DNA of 9,551 bases from Treponema sp. (GTDB lineage: Bacteria; Spirochaetota; Spirochaetia; Treponematales; Breznakiellaceae), in NCBI GenBank assembly GCA_009780595.1, contig WQZT01000048.1, positions 1 through 9,551 of the forward strand. The letters are read 5' to 3'. Shown piece by piece: positions 1 to 4,975 of this stretch. Every line of letters begins with the position of its first letter. Within the stretch, counting starts at the first letter, position 1. The position numbers and the translations under genes are program-made. The notes under the pieces were generated by a model that had not been told where the DNA came from, did not search any database, and saw nothing but the letters and a program-made list of their open reading frames with translations.

Positions 1-428
1 AGATTCTGCCTGATGAAATACGAATCGCCGCCGCGGTTGTTATTGTGGCGGGCTTTGTTACCGTACTGCAACTGTACCTTGAAGCATACGCTCCTGCCGA
101 ACTGCGGGAATCGTTGGGTATTTTCATTCCCCTCATTGTTGTCAACTGTATTCTCTTTGGTCGCATCGAAGCTTTTGCGTCAAAAAACGGTTTTGTCGCC
201 TCCGCTGTCGATGCCTTTGGGATGGGAGCGGGGCTGACACTCGGGCTTGTTGTTATCGGCGTTTTCCGCGAGCTTTTTGGCAGCGGCTCGTTCTTTGGGC
301 TTGTGCTACAGCCGGTGAGTTCTTCGCATATGCTCATTATGATTATGCCTGCCGGAGCTTTTTTTACGCTTGGGATAATTATTTTGCTGATAAAGTATTC
401 AAAGATAAAAAAAGGAGGTAACCAATGA
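1..428 (+). CDS. rnfE: RnfE, electron transport complex membrane subunit (5' truncated)
   Basis: This is the C-terminal part of RnfE, an integral membrane subunit of the Rnf complex, which moves electrons between ferredoxin and NAD while pumping Na+ or H+. The open frame runs in from the window edge (first full codon at base 3), so about 142 residues are visible of a family usually near 200. The first visible residues, ILPDEIRIA, and then FIPLIVVNCILFGR followed by EAFASKN, are typical RnfE/RnfD-like signatures. The single Cys in VNC matches the cysteine that, in the RnfA/RnfE pair, is known to help hold an intramembrane iron-sulfur cluster. Several hydrophobic helices follow and the protein ends in a basic tail (KYSKIKKGGNQ). 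The stop codon overlaps the rnfA start in an ATGA, which indicates translational coupling. The usual anaerobe order rnfC-D-G-E-A-B implies that C, D and G lie upstream of the window. Very confident in the family. Confidence 0.95.
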   Translation, partial: ILPDEIRIAAAVVIVAGFVTVLQLYLEAYAPAELRESLGIFIPLIVVNCILFGRIEAFASKNGFVASAVDAFGMGAGLTLGLVVIGVFRELFGSGSFFGLVLQPVSSSHMLIMIMPAGAFFTLGIIILLIKYSKIKKGGNQ

Positions 429-1000
429 GTTTGCTTCTTATCTTAATCAGCTCGGTTTTCATCAATAACTACGTTCTGGTTCAATTTTTGGGAATGTGTT
501 CGTTTTTCGGTGTTTCCAGGCGCAATGAGACGGCGCTTGGTATGGGGCTTGCCGTTACATTTGTTATTACGCTTTCGTCAGCGATGACCTTTCTCTTTTA
601 TAACCTTGTTTTAGTGCCGCTAAAAGTAGAATACCTGCACACGATTGTTTTCATTTTGATAATTGCTTCAATCGTACAGTTTATCGAAGTGTTTATGAAA
701 AAAGCGTTTTCGGCTCTTCATTCGATGCTGGGAATTTATCTGCCGCTTATCACGACAAACTGTGCGATTTTTGGCGCGGCACTATTAAACATAAGCGGTG
801 ATTATACATTTGCAGGTGCGCTTGTCAACAGTTTTGGTGCGGGTGCGGGGTTTACCTTGGCGATTTTGATTCTTGCCGGGATCCGTGAAAAGTATGAGGG
901 TAACCCTGATGTTCCCTTGCTGTTTAACGGTCTGCCGCTTGCGCTTTTTTCCGCCGGGCTTATGAGTATTGCCTTTATGGGCTTTAGTGGTCTTGTGTAA
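425..1000 (+). CDS. rnfA: RnfA, electron transport complex membrane subunit
   Basis: RnfA is the inverted-topology partner of RnfE in the Rnf membrane core. At 191 residues it is full length for the family. It is hydrophobic throughout, with about six membrane helices. It starts with the characteristic INNYVLVQFLGMCSFFGVS (Cys25) and repeats the theme as LPLITTNCAIFG (Cys113); these two cysteines are the conserved pair known to contribute to the RnfA/RnfE intramembrane iron-sulfur centre. The C-terminal part contains NSFGAGAGFTLAILILAGIREK, also diagnostic. The start is fixed by a GGAGG at 414-418, six bases before the ATG, and by the ATGA overlap with rnfE. A 12-base gap leads to rnfB, so the three genes are one operon. 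No sign of damage. In Gammaproteobacteria the orthologue is also called RsxA. Confidence 0.96.
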   Translation: MSLLLILISSVFINNYVLVQFLGMCSFFGVSRRNETALGMGLAVTFVITLSSAMTFLFYNLVLVPLKVEYLHTIVFILIIASIVQFIEVFMKKAFSALHSMLGIYLPLITTNCAIFGAALLNISGDYTFAGALVNSFGAGAGFTLAILILAGIREKYEGNPDVPLLFNGLPLALFSAGLMSIAFMGFSGLV

Positions 1001-1012
1001 AGGAGGGGACAG

Positions 1013-1822
1013 GTGAACGGATTTGATTTTGGAAGCTTTTTAGTCCCGGTTTTGGTTGTTGGTGGTTTGGCGTTGTTTTTTGGCGTAATACTCGGTTTGT
1101 CTGCCAGGAAGTTCGCTGTGCAAGCCGATCCAAACGTAGAGCGGCTTATTAAAGTTTTGCCCGGTGTAAACTGCGGCGGTTGCGGTTTTCCTGGCTGTGC
1201 GGGGTTTGCGCAGGGTGTTGTCAAAGGCAAGGCAACCTACAACGGTTGTGCTCCCGGCGGGCTAGAAACGGCGCAGAAAATTGCCCAGTTTATGGGGGTG
1301 GAAGCCACTGCTGAAAGCCGCAAAGTTGCCTTCGTAAAATGCAACGGAGACTGCGATGCCGTCAAGATGAACTACATTTACGACGGTCCGAGAAGTTGTG
1401 TTTCCGCCGCCCAGCTTGCAACGGGCGGAAGCAAAGGCTGCCAGTACAGTTGCATAGGGCACGGAAGCTGCGAAAATATTTGCCCCTTTGGTGCGATAGA
1501 TATTGTCGATACTGTCGCTGTTATCAACAGTGAAAAATGTACCGCGTGCGGGAAATGCGTTTCTGTTTGCCCCAAAAACCTGATTGAGATAGTTCCGGAT
1601 TCAAGCAAGGTTCGTGTTGCGTGCAACTCGAAAGACAAAGGCAGAACCGTTCGGGACAATTGCCGCAACGGGTGTATCGGCTGCACAATTTGCGAGAAAA
1701 CGTGCCAGGATGCGGCAATCACCGTTGTTGATAACTTGTCGCGCATTGACTACGAAAAATGCACACAGTGCAAGGCGTGTGTCGCCAAATGCCCCACAAA
1801 AGTGATAAAAGTGCTGTCATAA
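1013..1822 (+). CDS. rnfB: RnfB, iron-sulfur ferredoxin-interacting subunit
   Basis: RnfB is the cytoplasmic iron-sulfur subunit that is thought to receive electrons from ferredoxin. The 269-residue protein begins with one membrane anchor (about residues 8-30, VPVLVVGGLALFFGVILGL). A 4Fe-4S domain follows, with the motif CGGCGFPGC (Cys54, Cys57, Cys62) and Cys79. After a linker with several more cysteines come ferredoxin-type clusters: Cys143/147/153/157, the CTACGKCVSVCP motif at Cys176-186, CIGCTICEKTC at Cys221-231, and CTQCKACVAKCP at Cys250-260. That number of clusters is typical of RnfB in anaerobes and larger than in many proteobacterial forms. The start codon is GTG, preceded by AGGAGGGG at 1001-1008; no upstream in-frame ATG fits as well. 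It is the last gene of the rnf operon, followed 23 bases later by a terminator hairpin. Very confident. Confidence 0.96.
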   Translation: MNGFDFGSFLVPVLVVGGLALFFGVILGLSARKFAVQADPNVERLIKVLPGVNCGGCGFPGCAGFAQGVVKGKATYNGCAPGGLETAQKIAQFMGVEATAESRKVAFVKCNGDCDAVKMNYIYDGPRSCVSAAQLATGGSKGCQYSCIGHGSCENICPFGAIDIVDTVAVINSEKCTACGKCVSVCPKNLIEIVPDSSKVRVACNSKDKGRTVRDNCRNGCIGCTICEKTCQDAAITVVDNLSRIDYEKCTQCKACVAKCPTKVIKVLS

Positions 1823-1845
1823 CGAACGGACATTGATTATTATTG

Positions 1846-1887
1846 GCAACGCTGATTAGTCAAATTAATCAGCGTTGCTTTTTTTTT
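1846..1887 (+). terminator. Rho-independent terminator of the rnf operon
   Basis: A perfect 13-bp stem (GCAACGCTGATTA paired with TAATCAGCGTTGC) with a 7-base loop GTCAAAT is followed directly by nine T residues (1879-1887). It lies 23 bases after the rnfB stop, so it separates the rnf operon from the aromatic cluster. Confidence 0.96.
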
Positions 1888-1922
1888 GCCCTAAATATCC
1901 CCATGAAACACAGAGAAATTTA

Positions 1923-1942
1923 TACTACATGTACATGTGGTA
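1923..1942. promoter_or_regulatory. Upstream palindrome of the pobA promoter (possible activator site)
   Basis: A 20-bp palindrome TACTACATGTACATGTGGTA with a perfect ACATGTACATGT core. Its centre is about 60 bp before the -35 box of the pobA promoter. A matching sequence, CTATATATACATGTAG at 4805-4820, sits about 58 bp before the mobA -35 box. Because the rnf terminator already lies upstream at 1846-1887, this element is not needed as a terminator, and a protein-binding role is the simpler reading. Flanking AGAAAT (from 1914) and ATTTCT (to 1948) could extend it into a bulged hairpin if transcribed. The binding protein is unknown. Confidence 0.5.
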
Positions 1943-1952
1943 ATTTCTGCCT

Positions 1953-1980
1953 AAAAAAGTAATTTTTTTTACGATTTTTT
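1953..1980. promoter_or_regulatory. Phased A/T tracts upstream of the pobA -35 box
   Basis: Runs of A6 (1953-1958), T8 (1963-1970) and T6 (1975-1980) have centres 11 bp apart. Spacing near one helical turn is the hallmark of intrinsically curved DNA. The tracts lie between the upstream palindrome and the -35 box, where curvature or an UP-element-like contact with the RNA polymerase alpha subunit could help transcription. The mobA promoter has a similar set. Function is inferred. Confidence 0.4.
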
Positions 1981-1991
1981 ACAAATAATAT

Positions 1992-2020
1992 TTGACAGAA
2001 AAAGTAAGCTGTCATACCAT
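1992..2020 (+). promoter_or_regulatory. Predicted housekeeping-sigma promoter of pobA
   Basis: A perfect -35 TTGACA (1992-1997), 17-bp spacing and a -10 TACCAT (2015-2020, four of six consensus positions). Predicted transcription start is near 2027, giving a leader of about 48 bases. The -10 overlaps the first octamer of the operator array, so a bound protein should block polymerase. Confidence 0.7.
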
Positions 2021-2062
2021 ATTGACAGACAATATTGTTGATCAATATTGTAAACAATTTCT
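2017..2062. promoter_or_regulatory. 13-bp-spaced CAATATTG operator array of pobA
   Basis: Octamers lie at 2017 (CCATATTG), 2030 (CAATATTG), 2043 (CAATATTG) and 2055 (CAATTTCT, degenerate): start-to-start steps of 13, 13 and 12 bp. Between octamers the DNA reads ATTG-N5-CAAT, so overlapping 17-bp inverted repeats are formed (2019-2035 and 2032-2048). The central part can also be read as a 23-bp imperfect inverted repeat at 2029-2051. The array runs from the -10 box through the leader almost to the ribosome binding site, the place for a repressor. The same layout occurs before mobA. TTG...CAA inverted repeats would suit a MarR-type dimer, but no regulator gene is in the window and the class is a guess. 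Confidence 0.72.
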
Positions 2063-2077
2063 ATGGAGGTTCTTATG
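2063..2077 (+). promoter_or_regulatory. pobA ribosome binding site embedded in an upstream in-frame ATG
   Basis: The sequence ATGGAGGTTCTTATG holds two in-frame ATGs. The first (2063) overlaps the GGAGG at 2065-2069 and has no ribosome binding site of its own, so the second (2075), five bases after GGAGG, is taken as the true start. The mobA gene repeats this layout. Confidence 0.75.
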
Positions 2078-3262
2078 TCGAGGAGTGTGAAAAAGACGAA
2101 AGTTTGTATCATCGGTGGTGGGCCGTCTGGGCTCTTGTTATCTCAGTTACTGAATGTAAATGGGATAGAGTGCATCGTTTTGGAGAAGGAAACCCGTGAA
2201 TACGTGCTAGGGCGTATCCGGGCGGGCGTTATCGAGCATGGGTATGCCAAACTGATGCGTGAGGCTAAATGCGGCGATCGGATGGACAAAGAAGGCGAGA
2301 TTCACGAGGGCTTCCAGATTGCTTTTGACGGTAAGCTCTACCGCATGGATCTCAAAAAATACTCTGGCGGCGAAACTGTCATAGTGTATGGTCAGGTTGA
2401 GCTAACAAAAGACCTTTACGATGCACACGACCGACTGGGGGTCAAGATCATTCACAAGGTTGAGAACGTGGTGCTCCATGATATTAAGTCTACAGCGCCG
2501 TTCGTTACCTACCGTTGTGGTGATGAGGACTTCCAGATTGACTGCGAGTACATCATCGGAGCAGACGGCTTCCACGGTGTAAGCCGCAAGTCGATCCCCG
2601 CAGACGTATTAACCGAGTACGAGAAGGTTTACCCCTTCGGGTGGCTGGGTATTCTTTCTCGCACGAAACCAGTCTCTCCGGAACTGGTCTATGTAAAAAG
2701 TGAACGAGGTTTCGCCCTCTGTTCAATACGTTCGCAGGTGTTAAGCCGCTACTACATCCAGGTTCCGATGGCCGACAAGGTAGAGGACTGGTCAGACGAT
2801 GCGTTCTGGGACGAGCTGAAGCGCCGCCTTCCGGCTGAAGTGTCAAAGAACCTCATCACCGGCCCCTCAATCGAGAAGAGTATTGCGCAAGCGCGCAGCT
2901 TTGTCGCCGAGCCGATGAGCTACGGTCGCCTCTTCCTCGCGGGCGATGCAGCCCACATTGTGCCCCCCACAGGCGCACGCGGGCTTAACACTGCGGCTTC
3001 GGATATTTATTACCTGTACCACGCAATGCTTGACTATTACAAGAAAGGCGACAGCTCTGGTCTCCAGCACTACTCGGAGAAGGCCTTGGCACGGGTATGG
3101 AAGAACCAGCGTTTCTCGTGGTGGATGTCGATGCTGCTCCACGGATTCCCCGGACGCAACCAGTATGAGGACAAACTGCAGAACGCCGAGATGGATTATC
3201 TGTTCTCCTCTGATGTTGCCCAGCGCAGCTTTGCAGAGCACTATGTCGGCTTGCCGTACTAG
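2075..3262 (+). CDS. pobA: 4-hydroxybenzoate 3-monooxygenase (PobA)
   Basis: This FAD enzyme of the group A aromatic hydroxylases converts 4-hydroxybenzoate, O2 and NAD(P)H to protocatechuate in the cytoplasm. From the chosen start it has 395 residues, against 394 in the well-studied Pseudomonas enzyme. It shows the FAD motif GGGPSG (residues 14-19), the PobA signature YVLGRIRAGV with Arg49 aligned to substrate- and FAD-binding Arg44, the DG motif GADGFHGVSRKSIP, the run RGFALCSIRSQ...SRYY that carries the known substrate-contacting Tyr, Ser, Arg and Tyr, the GD motif LAGDAAHIVPPTGARGLN, and the ending YVGLPY. The residues that contact the NADPH phosphate in Pseudomonas, RQTPDY, read KETREY here (38-43), so the NADH/NADPH preference may differ. 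It heads a unit with a permease 132 bases downstream. The enzyme requires oxygen, which is notable beside an Rnf operon. Confidence 0.96.
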   Translation: MSRSVKKTKVCIIGGGPSGLLLSQLLNVNGIECIVLEKETREYVLGRIRAGVIEHGYAKLMREAKCGDRMDKEGEIHEGFQIAFDGKLYRMDLKKYSGGETVIVYGQVELTKDLYDAHDRLGVKIIHKVENVVLHDIKSTAPFVTYRCGDEDFQIDCEYIIGADGFHGVSRKSIPADVLTEYEKVYPFGWLGILSRTKPVSPELVYVKSERGFALCSIRSQVLSRYYIQVPMADKVEDWSDDAFWDELKRRLPAEVSKNLITGPSIEKSIAQARSFVAEPMSYGRLFLAGDAAHIVPPTGARGLNTAASDIYYLYHAMLDYYKKGDSSGLQHYSEKALARVWKNQRFSWWMSMLLHGFPGRNQYEDKLQNAEMDYLFSSDVAQRSFAEHYVGLPY

Positions 3263-3316
3263 TTAAAACGTATTGTACAGCCTGTCGTCTGCGGACAGTT
3301 AGGCAAACAAACAAAG

Positions 3317-3353
3317 GGACTTGTGAAGGAGCAGTTTGTTCCAACACAAGTCC
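3317..3353 (+). repeat. Large intercistronic hairpin between pobA and the permease
   Basis: A 37-base near-perfect palindrome: a 9-bp outer stem (GGACTTGTG with CACAAGTCC), a symmetric AA/AA internal loop, a 6-bp inner stem (GGAGCA with TGTTCC, one G-U pair) and a GTT loop. No T-run follows on the + strand, so it is not a normal terminator. It ends 31 bases before the GGAGG of the next gene. It could stabilise or process the mRNA between the two cistrons, or be a DNA-binding palindrome. Its presence is certain; its role is inferred. Confidence 0.6.
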
Positions 3354-3394
3354 ATTCTAAAAAATTCCTATAATCCTATAAAAAGGAGGTTCTT

Positions 3395-4783
3395 ATGAAA
3401 GGTTCAAAGATTTTTGGGTTGCTGCTTGCGCTGGCCGTTCTTGCGGTTGGCTTTATGCTCCCCACGAGCGAAGAGATCACCCGCAATGGTGTATTAAGCG
3501 CCTGCGTATTGATCTCAGTATTGGTATTGTTATTAAGCGAGGCTATCCCCGTTGCGTTGGCTGCTCTTTTCGGTCCAACCGCGTTAATACTTTTAAGGGT
3601 CGCCACTCCGGGACAGGCGTTTTTTGGTTTTTCTAACCACATCCTGTACTTCATTCTAGCTTCGGCGGTGATTTCTCATGGGCTGTCAAGCACGAACTTG
3701 TCCAAGCGGATGCTCTGCGCAATGCTCCGAAAATTCGGCGGCAGTGTCAATTCCGTTGTAGTCGGCATTATGGTTTGTACGGCAATTCTGTCCGCCCTCA
3801 TGTCGAACGTGGCAACTGTTCTTATCTTCCTGCCGCTGTGTATGGACTTCATCGGCATTTACGACAACGAAGAGGACAAACGGCGCACTGGCAGGGCGCT
3901 GATGCTTGCCTTGCCCATCTCCACAGGCGTCGGTTGCGTGTTTACGCCAGCGGGTTCTTCCCTGCACCTTCTGGTGCTGGGGCAGCTTGAACAGTTGACC
4001 GGGCTTACTGTGCCGTTCCTGAGCTGGATGATTGTCGGTATTCCGTGGGTTGCGTTTGTACTTCCAATTGCGATTTTGCTTGTTCTTAAACTGAACAAAC
4101 CCGCCCCGATTTCGCGGGAAAAGCTGGATGCTTTCATAAAAACATTGCCGTCTTCTGAAAAGTTTAGTTTCAAAGAAAAATATGTGCTGGTGGTTATACT
4201 ATCAGTTCTCGCCCTCTGGATGATTGGTACATGGTTCCCGCGCCTTCAGATTACGGCGGTTGCGATTATCGGTATCACCTTTCTTGCTGCGCCCGGCTTT
4301 GAGGGTTTGAGCTGGAAAGACATTGAGCCCAAGCTCCCGTGGACGATTATTCTCCTGGTTGGTTCGTTCATCAGCATGGCAAACGCCCTCACAATTACTG
4401 GAGCGGCGGCGTGGATAACCAACAATGTTATCCCGACCTCGCTGAACCTCCCGCCTATCGCTATTGGCTTTATTGCCGCGCTTGTGGTGTTCCTGCTACT
4501 GCTGCTTGTCCCGCTACAACCGGCGGTCATTCCACTGCTGTCAATTCCTTTTGTAGCTCTTGCGGGTGTCGCGAACGTCAATCCCATCGCGATTATGATG
4601 GTGCTGGCGTTTACCGTGTCAACCTCGTATCTGCTCCCGTACGAATCGGTACCGCTGTTAACCTACATGAAAGGCTATTACAAAAAAAGCGATTTGGCAA
4701 AAACATCGTTGCTTCTGCAACTATGGATAGGCGTGGTTACAGCACTTTGGGTTCCATTTATAGTAGGTGTGCTTGGTCTGTAA
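3395..4783 (+). CDS. SLC13/DASS-like anion permease, predicted 4-hydroxybenzoate (aromatic acid) uptake
   Basis: A 462-residue polytopic membrane protein with about 11-13 hydrophobic segments and a basic loop near 233-262. The fold-level resemblance is to the divalent anion:Na+ symporter (SLC13/DASS, ion transporter superfamily). LSALMSNVATVLIFLP (SNV at 137-139) corresponds to the first family SNT motif, and STGVGCVFTPAGSSLHL to the family GTPPN region. The second SNT motif appears replaced by VPLQPAVIP (372-380). It is collinear with, and about half identical by eye to, the permease at 7047-8441, including TNLSKRML, IYDNE and DKRRTGR. The start has a GGAGG at 3385-3389. It shares its presumed transcript with pobA, so 4-hydroxybenzoate uptake is the natural guess, though PcaK-type (MFS) carriers usually do this job. 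Family call fairly sure; substrate unproven. Confidence 0.72.
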   Translation: MKGSKIFGLLLALAVLAVGFMLPTSEEITRNGVLSACVLISVLVLLLSEAIPVALAALFGPTALILLRVATPGQAFFGFSNHILYFILASAVISHGLSSTNLSKRMLCAMLRKFGGSVNSVVVGIMVCTAILSALMSNVATVLIFLPLCMDFIGIYDNEEDKRRTGRALMLALPISTGVGCVFTPAGSSLHLLVLGQLEQLTGLTVPFLSWMIVGIPWVAFVLPIAILLVLKLNKPAPISREKLDAFIKTLPSSEKFSFKEKYVLVVILSVLALWMIGTWFPRLQITAVAIIGITFLAAPGFEGLSWKDIEPKLPWTIILLVGSFISMANALTITGAAAWITNNVIPTSLNLPPIAIGFIAALVVFLLLLLVPLQPAVIPLLSIPFVALAGVANVNPIAIMMVLAFTVSTSYLLPYESVPLLTYMKGYYKKSDLAKTSLLLQLWIGVVTALWVPFIVGVLGL

Positions 4784-4792
4784 ACAGATGAA

Positions 4793-4832
4793 TAGTCAAA
4801 ACTGCTATATATACATGTAGTTGTTTTGACTA
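4793..4832 (+). terminator. Hairpin after the first permease: possible terminator containing the mobA upstream palindrome
   Basis: A 10-bp stem TAGTCAAAAC / GTTTTGACTA encloses CTATATATACATGTAG (4805-4820). It begins 10 bases after the permease stop, and T-runs follow at 4836-4839 and 4842-4848, so it may end the pobA-permease transcript, although the T-run is not directly attached to the stem. The inner sequence resembles the palindrome at 1923-1942 and lies at nearly the same distance (about 58 bp) from the next -35 box, so it may double as a protein-binding site for the mobA promoter. Confidence 0.55.
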
Positions 4833-4870
4833 AAATTTTGATTTTTTTAAAATATTTTTTAATATTTTTT
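4832..4870. promoter_or_regulatory. Phased A/T tracts upstream of the mobA -35 box
   Basis: A4T4 (4832-4839), T7 (4842-4848), T6 (4855-4860) and T6 (4865-4870) have centres 9.5, 12.5 and 10 bp apart, close to helical phasing. The last two belong to an exact tandem 10-bp repeat AATATTTTTT. This suggests curved DNA or an UP-like element between the upstream palindrome and the promoter, as before pobA. Confidence 0.4.
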
Positions 4871-4897
4871 TGACAAATCCATAAACTATGATATAAT
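4870..4897 (+). promoter_or_regulatory. Predicted housekeeping-sigma promoter of mobA
   Basis: A perfect -35 TTGACA (4870-4875) and a perfect -10 TATAAT (4892-4897) with 16-bp spacing. Predicted start is near 4904, giving a leader of about 69 bases. Such a strong promoter needs restraint, which fits the operator array lying directly on and after the start site. Confidence 0.82.
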
Positions 4898-4955
4898 AAC
4901 ATTGATTAACAATGTCGTTCAACAATATAGTTCAATAATATTGTTAACATATTAA
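4897..4955. promoter_or_regulatory. 13-bp-spaced CAATATTG-like operator array of mobA
   Basis: Octamer positions are 4897 (TAACATTG), 4910 (CAATGTCG), 4923 (CAATATAG), 4936 (TAATATTG) and 4948 (CATATTAA): steps of 13, 13, 13 and 12 bp. The individual units are more degenerate than at pobA, but the register is the same with one extra unit. It includes a 17-bp inverted repeat ACATTG-N5-CAATGT (4899-4915) and a 23-bp inverted repeat with arms ACAATAT and ATATTGT (4922-4944), whose pobA counterpart at 2029-2051 has identical arms and spacing. A shared regulator for pobA and mobA is the simplest explanation. Confidence 0.68.
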
Positions 4956-4960
4956 TATCA

Positions 4961-4975
4961 ATGGAGGTTTTTATG
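4961..4975 (+). promoter_or_regulatory. mobA ribosome binding site embedded in an upstream in-frame ATG
   Basis: ATGGAGGTTTTTATG repeats the pobA arrangement: the ATG at 4961 overlaps GGAGG (4963-4967), and the ATG at 4973 is five bases downstream. The protein from 4973 begins MQFHLNGYHSG, which resembles the remembered start of Comamonas MobA (MQFHLNG), so 4973 is preferred. Confidence 0.8.

Noticed and set aside
802..1230. Minus-strand open frame spanning the rnfA/rnfB junction
   Set aside because: Pro-, Lys- and Thr-rich translation without family features, opposite two conserved rnf genes; a shadow.
2017..2062. CRISPR-like or origin iteron array
   Set aside because: Repeats are 8 bp at 13-bp steps, within a promoter, without spacers of CRISPR length, DnaA boxes or a replication gene nearby; an operator array fits better.
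1823..2074. Riboswitch, tRNA or small gene in the rnfB-pobA gap
   Set aside because: Apart from the terminator, palindrome, T-tracts, promoter and operator array, I see no cloverleaf, known aptamer core or open frame with a ribosome binding site.
3369..3374. Perfect TATAAT just before the first permease, suggesting its own promoter
   Set aside because: No acceptable -35 at 16-18 bp (ACAAGT or CAAGTC), and transcription would start almost at the GGAGG. Read-through from pobA is more likely, though a weak internal promoter is not excluded.
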